A DNA stretch of 64,000 nucleotides from Sipunculus nudus. Its lineage: Eukaryota; Annelida; Sipuncula; Golfingiida; Sipunculidae. Numbering within the stretch: the first letter of the stretch is position 1; each line of letters begins with the position of its first letter. Position numbers and translations under genes: made by a program. The stretch spans positions 39,696,164 to 39,760,163 of the forward strand of contig CM049315.1 in assembly GCA_026874595.1 (NCBI GenBank), read 5' to 3'. The notes under the pieces were generated by a model. The model saw only the letters and a program-made list of their open reading frames with translations, ran no database searches and was not told where the DNA came from. Of the stretch, positions 11,856 through 23,705 are shown piece by piece.

Positions 11856-12926
11856 ATAGTTGTATAATATGAATCAGCAAAGCTTGTAAGCTAAATATAA
11901 CCCAGCCTGTAGAGCCTGGTCAGGGCGGGATTTTAATATACTAAGATAATTCCTGAAAAAGTGTTACACTAAAAGTTAAAATAAAAGTTTATTTACGGTG
12001 TAAATAAATTCAGGAGAAAAAGCTTCGGCACCCTGGCAATTATTATGGCGCAACATAACCTAGTAATCATGTCATTGACATTGTGCGGGGTCTCATACCA
12101 TCTCTTCGGAACCGAATTGCATTTCGGGAGATCATTAAACACTTCGTTAAACTTATCTATTAGGGATTTAGACGGACTCCTGGTCAATTTCCATGCATTC
12201 ATTGACATGTACGTCTCTGACGAACTTTCTCGTCATGAAGTTAGAACTAGGGACAAAATATTCATAGACATATAGTTCCTCAATCCAGGACAACTCCGAC
12301 AACCAGCTGCCTCATCAGAAGGACTATCACACGAATTACTGCTAAGACATGCTGGGGTAATGAAATCACGAAATATTTCCTGAGAAAGATCACATCTAAA
12401 GATTTGGTCTTTCCTTGAACGTTTGTACCGTCATCCTGACCTTGTCTACGGCCTGAAAGGACGCTTTCATTAAACACAAAGCTTGCTGTGACTGTATAGC
12501 ATCTATAGGGGCTGATCTTAATACCGAACACGTTTTCTTTTATATATATCCGCCGGTTTGTTCATTGTTCCTACCCGAGATTTCAGTGACTCTGTCCCTC
12601 AATCATTTATGTGGTTCTACTCCGCACGCTCTCATTCCCAATGTAAAGCATGGTCCTCATGGGGCCTATATTATCTTGACGGATTGCAAATCGGGAAACC
12701 AAATGCATTTTTCAAAATCATTTGTAAGCAAATATATACCTAATTTAAAAATCCTGGCCTTTGGTTTCTCTTCAATATTAAAACGCTTATTTGCGGGACC
12801 TATTACAATTTTCATTCATAACGTCAGTTTTTTTTAGTGATGGAAGATATTAGTCATATGTTTGAAAGACACCAACCATTTCGTCTCAGGCTTGGTCTCT
12901 TATGTTTACTATATACATCAGGATAG

Positions 12927-12973
<47 letters not shown>

Positions 12974-13930
12974 TACTTGACATGTATTATGTTTGGGATA
13001 TAAATAAAGATAATTTAACAACAGATAAAACTTAAAAGACCTCCTGAGCTCGACTTAATTGTATTTCATTTACGTATATGTCCAGATAAAAATACGTGAT
13101 TATGTTTTTCTTATTTAATTCGTGACATAATACAGCATAATCAGTATTTTTAAGGTATTCAACCCAATGGCGTGATTCAATAATACATTTGTTGATCTTG
13201 GACATCAAGCCTGGTCATGAGACAGCGGTAATAACGTTTACAAATTATAGGGGGCTCAGTGATTCTTTCAATAATTTTATAAGGAGGTATCCCAGCTCCA
13301 TTAAACCTTTACTCGCAACAATAGCCCTGCATAAAAGCAGTCTTCGTTTAACTAAAATTATATATTCTTAAAATTAATTTCATCTAGTAATTTCATTATC
13401 ATGTTATGAAACACCCTTTTGAACATGGAGAGAGTGTCAGTTAAGCAGTCAGAATATAACATAAGTCATCTATAATGAATAACTTTTTGGAGCTATGACC
13501 CTCAGTTCGGAATTCAAATTCCCATCTGATTTAATATTAACCCTGGGGGAGTTACTTTACTTCTTGAATCTTACATAATCCTGTAAAATTGCTACTGAAA
13601 AAATACTGTGTACATGTTTTTGTGAATTACATTATTATGACCGTTCTCTGGTACCTCACGAGCAACAACTCGATTTCACAGGAATCCTCTACGACATTAT
13701 TTGACAATTTAACTAAGTTGGTCAAAAGTTAACGTGCTGTAGCAAGTTATTGATTTATTTACGTTTCATGTTTTACCCTTACGGATTTTGAAAAGGATCC
13801 ACGATGAGTGGTCAATTTAGCGGAATGGTAGTCTTGCCATCTATATTGTATATGACCCTTTAACAACGTTTAGTTTGGAAAATCCCTTTCGTATCATATA
13901 TGATATCAATATTATCGTTCACAAAAAAAA
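11856..13930. other. Intergenic DNA, no gene assigned; (TA)n at 12,931-12,969
   Basis: Short open frames occur on both strands around 12.0-12.8 kb and 13.19-13.37 kb. None matches a family I know or shows a convincing exon structure. A TA tract lies at 12,931-12,969. Confidence 0.5.
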
Positions 13931-13937
13931 CATATTT

Positions 13938-14743
13938 TTACGGAACCTAATATCAACAGATCACGTATGTGTGATGGACATAACTTTTGTCAAGGTAAAA
14001 AAATCAGATTCTGTAACACCAGGCAGCGTGAAATGTCTAGGGGAATGAATAAAGAAGTCAGTGGTTTTTCTCAACAAATAACTATAATTTATTCTTAAAA
14101 CAACCCTAACATTACAATTCACTAAATCAATAGAATTACACAGTAAAACAGCTGTACAACAACAAATCAATACAATCACACAGTAAAATAAACAAAGTGC
14201 ACAGTACCTGGATACCACCACTGTCACAACGATAAGTCCTTTTAAATGTATATGCCGGATGAAAAGTCCACATAAATCCTTTCGGAGAATAACAGTCCAA
14301 TGTACAGCTCTTGTAACAATCCAGAAAGTAAAATTGAGGTAGGCAGCATTAAATTGAATAGAGTTAGTAATAGTAGAATCCCTGAAATTACTCGATAATC
14401 GGACAGGTCCCAAAAACTGACATAAACACATCTGTGTCGGCTAGAATATTCTCTCACCTCTCTTTGCTTTAAAACACAGCCCCCCTATTTATAACTTCTT
14501 GCCCCAAGCCGAGGATTTTCCACTTCTCGAACAGTCTAAAGGATGTAACATAATACACAGTAAACACGCGTTACAGGAATCATCTAGAGGAACATCGCTG
14601 TGTCTCTACATACCAGGGTCCACACGTGAGCCCGACCCGGCTCTGCCAGGCGAGAAAGCCCCAAGCTAGCATAACAATGAGAGTTCAACCAGTACGGATT
14701 AAACTGAGAGGGCGACTACAACACGAGTTACGCCCGTGTCACA
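13938..14743 (-). mobile_element. LTR of an LTR retrotransposon (solo or isolated), family L1 copy A
   Basis: Read on the minus strand it starts TGTGACACGGGCGTAA, has a TATA-like TATAAATAGGG near 14,490, and ends near AGGTTCCGTAAAAA. It shares several blocks, in order, with the plus-strand copy at 57.2-58.05 kb: AAATAGGG(G/A)..CTGT, GTCAGT...TGGGACCT, AATAAATTATA(G/A)TTATTTG, CACTGACTTCTTTATT and CCCCTAGACATTT. No primer-binding site or internal domain follows it. The 156-codon minus-strand frame at 13,961-14,431 lies within the LTR and is not considered a gene. Confidence 0.65.
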
Positions 14744-15579
14744 TAATAAAAAGAGCACCTGTAAAAATATGTATATATGATATATTATAAATCGGCCACA
14801 CATATAATCACCTAGATACAAAGCCCCCGGCACACTTGACACGGCAGGCTAATACAAGTTCATATCAAAGCCCGTAAGTGACATAGCTTAAATTCACATT
14901 TATTGCCGCGGGCTCATATTAGCCAGGTGCTCATTGTAGTCAGTGAAGCAACGCCCAAGAAGGATATCGACATGAATCATGAATCGTGTAATGTCACTGT
15001 GCTCAGTCACTAAACCGCCCCGAGAGAAAGCGGCAAGTATCACGGGGCACGTGACGTCACTTAGCTATATAACGCACCGCCTGGGTATTGTTTACTTTGA
15101 TATTTTGTGAAAATATAGTGACTGTACAGGTCTGGTTGTGTTGATTATTTGCGTATTAATTATATATACCGGCTTGCTGTTTAGTGCCTTCGTATTGGCC
15201 TTACGTGTTGATATGCCACCCATGGGCTAATACAAAGGTAATGCGGAACTAGACCGGTTAAATATAAATATCTTATTAGAAAAAATATAATATAATATTC
15301 TGTATTTATGTGTTATAAACTACTGGGTGTTTGAAGTATCAAGTAAAAGAATAACTAATAAATAAACCTAAAGTCTGAGGTGACTTCCCCGTTTCGATGA
15401 GAGCGTGACTTTGAGAAAAAACTTTGAGAAAAAAAGTCAATCCCCCCCCACGTATAATAAACATTTACATTGTAAAAAAATACTGTAGCTTTCTTGTACT
15501 GTTCTAGGTACAATTTTCTGTGTTCAGTTTTTTCCTAAATATAAAACGTTTTACGCATAAAGGAGGGAGGGATATATAT

Positions 15580-15745
15580 ACAGAAAAACCTCGGGGAACG
15601 ACCACCAATGGGCTATTTATAAAATGTTCTCATATAAAGAGGCCCATATAAAGAGCAAAAACAAATTGGGACCGTGAACAAGTTTTCGTTATTTTGAGGT
15701 GGTCGTGAAATAGAGGTGATCATTGGGCGATGTTTCACTTTACAT
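15580..15745 (+). mobile_element. pogo/Tc1-like transposon end (fragment)
   Basis: TA is followed by CAGAAAAACCTCGGGGAACG, then ACCACC, and later by phrases such as GGTGGTCGTGAAATAGAGG. Elements of the pogo/Tigger group commonly start CAG...AACCTCG..AACGACC after a TA target. Only one end is seen, and no transposase or second terminal repeat was found. Confidence 0.4.
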
Positions 15746-16513
15746 GAAATATATTGTAACTTAATCCCCCTCTCATACAGCGCCCTGGCTGAAAGTAAAG
15801 TTTAACGCGCCACTGAACTGAATACCTGGTCATACAAAACTATACCACTGATTCATAAGAGTGGAGATCGTGAGTTTAGTATTCCTTGAACTACTTGAAA
15901 TTTATAATTACGTCTCCCTACTTCTTCATCACTGGACTCTTAGGTACTTAGAGTCCACAATAGATCAAACAAGATATAGTTTCACCTCAGAAGAGATTAA
16001 TTTCCTAGGAGGTTCCGACTGTTTTTAAGATCTAGTTAAAATAATTTGAATTCAGTAAAGGCAAGTTTTTGTCAAAGACACGGAACTAATCACCTGATAC
16101 AGCATAATTTCCTGGGAAATTTATTTACCTTTGGGGATCGATTTATTGCTTTTATGTTATAAAGCCGACCCCGGGCAGCACACCCGTATTGAAAATGTGA
16201 TAGTATATACTATATATAATAAAGGTTGCATGCGTGGAGCGTGTAACAACACACAAATGGTAGGCGTCGTAAAATATGTTAAAGGTACATAATCAATGAC
16301 GTAACATATGTATTATCTCATGCTATTAATTCATTAAGACGGAATACAAATTTTTCTAAGCGAAATCATCCCATCACACGGACTAAATATCTCAAATTCT
16401 CCTAATTTTTCTTCGTCGTTATAATTCTCTGTGCAAGGGAACACTGCCAACTAGAGTCTGATAACTCTTACCCTACTGCTTGACCAGAGGACCTATTTTG
16501 GACATACGCGACA

Positions 16514-16640
16514 TCCCTCAAACAAGGAAAGAAAAATGAAAGAAGAACCACAGAAGAAACACTGGTTGGAAGCTTGAAAAAATTGTATAAGAAGTTGAGC
16601 GGTACGCCAGCCAGGTGGCATGCAAACTAAATTTATGATT
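16514..16640 (+). repeat. Dispersed repeat R3, copy A
   Basis: It shares AAAGAAGAA...AACACTGGTTGGAAGCTTGAAAA and CCAGGTGGC.TGC with copies at about 33.97-34.12 kb and 63.19-63.30 kb, all on the same strand. No terminal repeats or tRNA-like head were recognised. Confidence 0.55.
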
Positions 16641-16708
16641 TGCGCTACTTTTTTTTGTTTTAATATTTTTTTGGTGGTGGTAACCGCCTCCATTTTAATG
16701 CTGACTTA

Positions 16709-17063
16709 TCTTATTCTTAATCTAAGTTTCGGTTTGGGACTACTTGACAGGGCGGTAGCACTCGCTTCCTATCATTTTTATTTTGTATCCCGGTGTCACC
16801 CAGGCCCGGTGTCTACCGCACCTGCGGTTCTTGAGTGTGTAATCATCCCCATTGCTGGGATATAACACCGAGGAACCCCCCCAAAAGACGAACTCGTATG
16901 TGAGTGATACATAGCTGTGGGGCACAGCCTTCCCATTAAGCCTACAGAGCGCTCACCATGGGTGGGGGCCGACCGTGAAAAAACTCACCGCCTCGGCTGA
17001 GATTCGAACCCACAATCTCCCGGCTTTAAGTCCCGCGCTCTACCCATGAGCCACAGAAGCCGG
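16709..17063 (-). repeat. tRNA-derived SINE, family 1, copy A (near full length)
   Basis: The minus strand begins CCGGCTTCTGTGGCTCATGG with an A-box-like TGGCTCATGGGTA (17,041-17,053) and a B-box GGGTTCGAATCT (about 17,000-17,012). A tRNA-unrelated body follows, with GAGCGCTCTGTAGGCTTAAT, GCTGTGCCCCAC, TGTATCACTCAC, GGTTCCTCGGTGTTAT and AGGAAGCGAGTGCTA. It ends near CTTAGATTAAG. Every one of these blocks recurs in the plus-strand copy at 52.49 kb, which sets the borders. Confidence 0.8.
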
Positions 17064-17099
17064 TCATTTGCGCTACTTATCGAGCCCAATGGAAGCTTT

Positions 17100-18110
17100 T
17101 TTTTCAATTTTTTAACTACAGGGGTCAGCTAACTGATTTGAACGAAGTATTGGCAGGTACCATACTGTTTAAAGATAAAAACGCACCACTTCATATATAT
17201 TAATCACACCTTGTATGGAAATAGTTTCCTTTAAAGCTTTAATGTAAGGATTGTGTTTTATGAAATTAGGTGCACCTCTCATAAATTTATAAAATCTAAC
17301 TCCCAAAAAAAGTAGTGCCAGACGATGTTTTTCCAAGATACTCTCATATCTATATCCTAAACAATCAACAAAGTGAGCGTTGACTCTGGATCTTATAAAA
17401 ACAGATAAGGGGATATACTTTGCTCCCGAAGGTGCGGCGGTACAGGATTTTGTCACAGTCATGAACGTTCCGAATACACTGAATATTAATATCATTCATA
17501 TAGAAAAATCAAGTGCAGAACACAATGTCGTAAAGTATTTGTCCCTGTTACATCTCCGAAGGCAAGGAGACTCCAAGTTCTGTTACACGGTAAACCAAAC
17601 CGGCTGAAATTAACACATACACTCAAATAGATGAAAAAGGCATAAAAAAACCGGTAAAATATATTCAAAGTTAACTTACTCTTTTCTCAAGAGGCGTTCC
17701 ACACATATGCATCGACGATCACTAAAGTCAGAATAATCACATAAAAGAATAGAGTCCTGTTTACTCCTGGAATGTTTTCTACACGCGAGGTTTACACTTG
17801 ATTACACGGCTGATGGTCACATGACCGAAGCACGTGACATTCGAATGTCAGCTACCAGTTTAGTCCGTCAACACCGTGTATATACACAGGAATGTTCCAG
17901 CGCTTCACGCCACTAGTCAACACAGTTCTCCGCTGAAGTACGCGCTCGCCCTTCAAGGCGGAACCGTGAAAGCAGTGAAAGATAAGCTCACAGTCGTCTC
18001 TGTTAGAACACGTAATAAATGTCTATCACAGCAGATGACTCCTAGAAACAATCAGCATAAAAACTGAATATGCCACCATGCACGACAATATTCAGTACTA
18101 TTTACGATTC
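17100..18110. other. Intergenic DNA, no gene assigned
   Basis: Overlapping open frames on both strands (17,169-17,495 minus; 17,380-17,607 plus) are not recognised. Neither has a clear start context or splice pattern. Nothing else is seen. Confidence 0.4.

Positions 18111-18112
<2 letters not shown>

Positions 18113-18164
<52 letters not shown>
18113..18164. repeat. (TA)n followed by (GT)n
   Basis: A TA run passes into a GT run. Confidence 0.95.
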
Positions 18165-18531
18165 TGTCCTGGCCTGTTATTGGACCCCACAGCGGTAGAA
18201 ACACATCGCCGAATTACCAGTCCTTCGGTCAAGTACGCTTAAGTGTGTCAGAGAGGATCTAGATGACCGTCCTCAGACCCCAACGTTTTACGCTCAGGAA
18301 CATCGTCTCTCAGTTGATGAGACTAACATCAAACATGATATCTGGATTCTCTAATCTAAATTCCCACGCTAACATATATACATAATACTCCATTTTAATG
18401 TAGAACAAATTATAAAACATTCATCTGGTTATACTCCTTTCTTGTAAATGCAAAAGAAAAACTAAGTCACAGTTTTCTGGTGAGAGTCCCGTATAAAAAG
18501 TCTGAGTAGTATAACAAAGATGAATATAAAA

Positions 18532-18533
<2 letters not shown>

Positions 18534-18579
<46 letters not shown>
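18534..18579. repeat. (TA)n microsatellite
   Basis: An uninterrupted TA run. Confidence 0.95.
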
Positions 18580-18581
<2 letters not shown>

Positions 18582-18599
18582 ACTATTACCAGAGTAACA

Positions 18600-21500
18600 G
18601 AACTAGGTTTTTTTCGTATGCACCATGTGGGACAAAAGGTAATTGGCGCTGAAGATTACTTTTTACATTGAACATAAATTAGAACATTAGAAGTCGTGCG
18701 CTCAGGCGCTATCTAAATGTGATTTTATTAATTTCAAGTGTTTAACTGGACTGCTTTTCATAAAAAAAAAGTTCATTCTGAGAATGACCTGTTGGGATCT
18801 AAATTTGAAATATATTACATAACTTTTTTTCCATGTGATTCTTAAAATATGTATATCATAAAACCTGAACCATATCTGTGTGCCCACATGTCTGAGATTT
18901 AAAGATCCTTTATAAATCTGAGGTGTTCTCTGCGACATGTATGCTGGCCCTGTCATAAATCAGAACGACATGGAATGTATGGTTCGCCAGCTTTTGTGTT
19001 CTTGCTCGTTATCTCCCTATATTTTCTCCTATACGGGAACAGACTTCGTCATGCATATAAAGCTTCTCCAAGGCTGCATTGGATGAGGTGTAACGTGACA
19101 AAGCATGATCTTTCAAAGATCATTTTCTATAAAGATAAAATATAGCTTTATATATACATTTTATGTATCAACTAGCTGATAAACCCGGTATACCGTGCTA
19201 TTTACCGCGGTTAGGGAGATATATTTACTGAGATATTGAATGTTGGCTCAATTTTTATTATAAAAGTAAAAGAAAATATAGATCTTTAATTAGTGGGATA
19301 CTCTCGGAATACGATATGTACAAATAATTTTTACTGTTATTTTGTGGCGCTGTGCTCGTGGCAAAAATTATATCCCGGTATGTTTACCTTGAAGACCTGG
19401 CCAGTGATGGTTTACATTGAGAACCGGAATGAGACGCAGAGGCATACAGTGTTTCGTTGATATTTGACTGGAGTCTATCATTGGTCGTATAAAGAATAGG
19501 TATGAACACATGAAAGATTAATTAAATGAACGGTGCAAGGAAACTGTTCATGAAGAAGGAAACAGAAATATGCATACATCGTAAATAGCAGAAGCGGACC
19601 CAGCGGGACTCCGTGCAGTGGGTCCCTATCCCATTTTCAGCCACCGCCAACCTTTATCATCGTATCAGACAGACACCTTTTGAGGCCTGAAACCCCCGCC
19701 ACCACCCCAGCCCTGTTCCTGAAACTGGGACCTTGAATAAGGTTTTGTCATAAATTCTCCTGGGTTGAACTCACCATTTCATAAAGCGAGAAACATGTGT
19801 TTTTCTCTTTTACTGTCCACGCACGTGGGTCAATTCCCTCATTGAAAGCAAGCGTTGTTCATATGAACAATAGGCCTTTGTGTTAGAGGTTAAGTTACCA
19901 CGATGCACGCATTCCGGTGATTGCCGAAGGCAGTTCGGCTGTGCTCGGTAAAAAAAACGGAAAAATCACTCAAAATTATATGTATATTAAAATTATTTAT
20001 TTTCATATCGCCTATGTCACTGCGGAGATAATAACCTTTAAAATGATGTATGGTACAATATTGTACACAACGCGGTTATAGAGAACACTGCGAACAAACG
20101 TGAACCGAATTCCTTTTATAAGTATTAGATCATAGAACGTCAGCCCTATGTTCCACGGTTCTTATGTTCTCAAATTTCACATGTTTTCCTTTTTATGACA
20201 GACAAGTAAGCTACATTGATGTTAAATATAAATAACAAGATGTGGTTGTGTCTGTTGGCCAAAACGAACGAACATGACTCCAAGTGTGTAGTTTATTTAC
20301 AAAGCGGCAGAAGAAGAATAAATTCATTAAGACTTAAAAAGAATAAAAACATAAATTTCAGACTTTTCAAGGTAATGATGCTAATCTTCAAAACTTCCAG
20401 CTGTAACTTTTTCGTGAGAATCGGGGTTGCCCTTCTCTGATGTCAGAACTGTTATTTTCCTTTCTAGAAAAAAAAATATTTTCCTTTCTTGGAAGTACCA
20501 GGGAGCTTAGGTACCGTGGTACTAAGGTACACTGCCAAACACAGCTACACTGTACAGATAAACAAGCCCTCCATGGTACAATAACAATGTCATTTAACAC
20601 AGACGTATTTAGTCAGCAAGCAAACTAGTACCTAAAACGTCTATTGTAATTGTTAAAGATATGTGTAGATGCAATCAATGTACTTCGTCATGTAACTGGT
20701 CTTTCGGTGAATCTAATTTTCTGCTTTGGTTAACACACACCTTGAATGTTATGGCAACCCCATGAAAACAGTACCTTGAGCCATTCCAAGACTTCCGCCA
20801 AATTACATTCCTTATAGTGGCTTACCCCTTATGGCACAGTAGTCCTAAATATGATATGTTGAAAGCTTAACCGTTCCATCAGGTGCAGTCATATTTAGAA
20901 CTACATTCAACGGATGGAAAAATTAAGGTGATTTACAGACTTTGAAATCAAATCTGTCCATGTTTATTTTGTAATGCGTTATATGTAACGCGCAGATTTT
21001 CTGACCTCTGTCAATTAATGGAACTGTTATGTTAACTGAAGTAATTTAATAATGATACAGACTTGAGATGCATGATTTATTCTTTTGAAAAGATGGGTGG
21101 GACAGGTTATCAATGGGAGCTGTTTCCTTCGAAGCGTATGTGGTTTCGATGATTGTCGAAAGGAATCGATATTTTACCTCGATACAGAAAAAAAAACAAA
21201 TGCTTTACTTTTAGCATCACTGAAGTAGTATTTCACAAAAAAATTTCTTACGCTCCTCACCCTGGTATTCGAGCCCAAAGAACCTTGCCGTACAAAGCAG
21301 CGGTTACACAAAAGGATGCCTGGGACGACTACAGTGTATAAACGCTACGGAAGGAGTATAATAATTTCTGAGACCATAAGTCTTAAAAAACACGTACCAG
21401 AAAATGAGGATAATCATGTGATTAACAAACAGAAAAAAAGTGACCCTTTTTGGTAATATCAGGCAGTATTCCAATTGCCAGTACGTTTGTTAAATCAAAG

Positions 21501-22155
21501 GCAAATACCTCCGGCAAGCTCGCACTGCATGCCTGAGAAACGCAAGGTCGAAAAAGTTTAAATATCATCAAGTCATACTGATATTGTCTCTATAAATCCT
21601 TTTGAACACGTAGTGAGTGTCGGCTAACCTTTCGGGCAACGGATAACATCATGTAAGAATTAATTATGGAGCTATGTTTCTCATTATTACAAATCAGATA
21701 CCTAAGCTCACGCTATATATATTTATTTCATGCAAAGAAAATACATCAATTGAAAAAAGGTTAACAAAAAACACAAGGGAGAGATAATAGGTAATTCAAT
21801 GTAAAAAAATATTATTCAACTGTAAACTGAAAAAAATCAACAAAACCTCAATCAAAATTGGCAATGTCAATTATGCCCTTTTTTTTTAAATTCACTAAGT
21901 CGAGGACGATTGTTCCTATAGGTAAGCTCAAGCGACTACTTTTACTAATTAAAAAAAAAAACAAAAAAAACTTGAGTTTCCACGAAAGCTTTAGGAAATG
22001 AAACGATCAGCCTTTGTTTTCCATATATTACGTTTTCATACAGCTGAAGACAAACATATCAATTTTTCTGGATCATTAAGCTCTGATCACCAACCTGATA
22101 TAGTTTTAAGCTCCTGTTGTACATTTGTGAAATCATATACTTAACGAGTTTCACT
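18600..22155. other. Intergenic DNA, no gene assigned
   Basis: AT-rich spacer. It holds one partial copy of repeat R4 near 21.26 kb. Short frames in both strands are unrecognised. Confidence 0.5.
21258..21345. repeat. Dispersed repeat R4, copy A (partial)
   Basis: CCCTGGTATTCGAGCCCAAA followed by GAACCTTGCCGTACAAAGCA and a stem AGCGGTTACAC...GTGTATAAACGCT. It matches copies at 37.83-37.89 and 54.65-54.76 kb. Confidence 0.5.
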
Positions 22156-22159
22156 TTAA

Positions 22160-22424
22160 CCCTTTACTGTTTACAAGCCACTAAAGAGCACTCAAAATGG
22201 GCCACTAGAATGCCATGATATGTATAGATTCTTTCATGACAAAAATATTGCATATTATTGCTAAATTTCAATGATTTTCAATAATCTTTAGCAAACCCTC
22301 TTAGATGGAACTGTTGAAAATTTGATAAGGATACAAAAAAGCTTGAAAAGATATGGCTGTTAGAGTTAATATAAATAGTGTCAGAATTTGTCGGAAATCT
22401 AAAATAAATGTAAACAGTAAAGGG
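22160..22424. mobile_element. piggyBac-type MITE, 265 bp
   Basis: Terminal inverted repeats CCCTTTACTGTTTACA and TGTAAACAGTAAAGGG are perfect over 16 bp. They are flanked on both sides by TTAA (22,156-22,159 and 22,425-22,428). TTAA target duplication and ends beginning with CCC are established piggyBac features. The interior has no coding capacity. Confidence 0.85.
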
Positions 22425-22960
22425 TTAATGCTTTCGGATCTGTGATTTCCTTGGATTTACACTAACTTCGTAGGCAATATATAAAATTTCGAATTCATTC
22501 CTGTTATATAGGATTCATCTTAAAGTATATTAAACCAGAAATGATTTCGCGAGACATAAAAAAGAGAACATTAAGAAAATTGAGATTTGAGTCCAAGGTG
22601 AAGTTTTCCTAATTGAAATAGAAATAATTATACCTAATAGGATTAATGCCATGTTTTCTTTCCAATTTACCAGGTAAATGTCCCCTCTAATAAATTCTCA
22701 ACTAAAACAGAAATGTTTAGTGCATGTTATATTTGTCCAACATGCGGGGTTTTTTTCTTTGTTCTAAATGTACGTTCAAATCTGTTTACATCACCGGGTC
22801 ATGGAAAGTGACCATGCAAGTGAAGGGGACTTTCTAAATTTGGCAAAGAACTAGTTTATTCTCATTAGCATAGTAACTCCACCTCCGAAGATCCCCGGGC
22901 AAACATGTTCATAACTAATGGTATGGACCGGTAAATCATGGGCATATACAGCAGTACATG

Positions 22961-23290
22961 TCAATCAAATGATAACATGACAATCTCTTTTTTTAAATAA
23001 TTATTTTTCTTGTGCAAAAAAAACACCCTGTAACAAAAAGCAAGACTCATCAGTTTAGTCGCATAGTCTTCCATCGTGTCTAGAACCTGAGACAGCAACT
23101 CGTCGGCAGGTTCTGACTCTAAGTAATCATTGCTGTGTGGAAAGTTTTCAAGTTTGACATTCTGAGTGAACGCAATGAAAAGTGACATGCGTGACCTTCG
23201 ACCAAAGAGGCGGGGCATGTGGGACAAATCAGGTATAGCCCAATGAAATGTAATGCAAGCCATGAGATTTTCTTGCCTTGTGTCAATCAC
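22961..23290 (-). CDS. Unrecognised open frame, weak exon candidate
   Basis: A 109-codon minus-strand frame. The part downstream of a possible splice acceptor (TTCATTGCGTTCACTCAG, minus strand, ending at about 23,162) has a balanced acidic and hydrophobic composition (for example ESEPADELLSQVLDTMEDYA), unlike the AT-driven frames around it. No start context, donor site or family is recognised. It is listed only because the composition is unusual here; a chance frame remains likely. Confidence 0.12.
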   Translation of the reverse strand: MIDTRQENLMACITFHWAIPDLSHMPRLFGRRSRMSLFIAFTQNVKLENFPHSNDYLESEPADELLSQVLDTMEDYATKLMSLAFCYRVFFLHKKNNYLKKEIVMLSFD

Positions 23291-23562
23291 GGCAAGCGAG
23301 CCTAATCGGCTCGTCTGCCATGTGACACAAACCTCGCAAACCTCACGACTTGCTTAACATCTCATCGGGCTATAACCAAAGCATAGATAAAGCGTATGCA
23401 TAGTTTAAACACGGCAAAGTCCATGCATCGATTAAACAATTTGCTCATGCACCTAAAAATCGCAATAACAAAAGAGCTATATTTTGTAAATATATATTAG
23501 GTAGCATTTTATATTATTTCCTTTAAATATCAGTATACTCTTGGATAAACTTCATTAATACC

Positions 23563-23565
<3 letters not shown>

Positions 23566-23614
<49 letters not shown>
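23566..23614. repeat. (TA)n microsatellite
   Basis: A TA run about 90 bp outside the foldback-type element. Confidence 0.95.
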
Positions 23615-23617
<3 letters not shown>

Positions 23618-23705
23618 GTCTTACTTTGTGTGTCATCAAATCAAAAGATGATACGTTTGTGTTAGTGAACACCTTATCTGCCAGTGCAGATGAGCGCATT
23701 TATAA

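Noticed and set aside
12045-12837. Possible retroelement coding remnant from several medium frames on both strands
   Set aside because: No reverse transcriptase, endonuclease or integrase motif could be found in any frame.
13961-14431. 156-codon minus-strand frame
   Set aside because: It lies entirely inside an LTR whose homologue at 57.2-58.05 kb does not keep the frame. Not supported as a gene.
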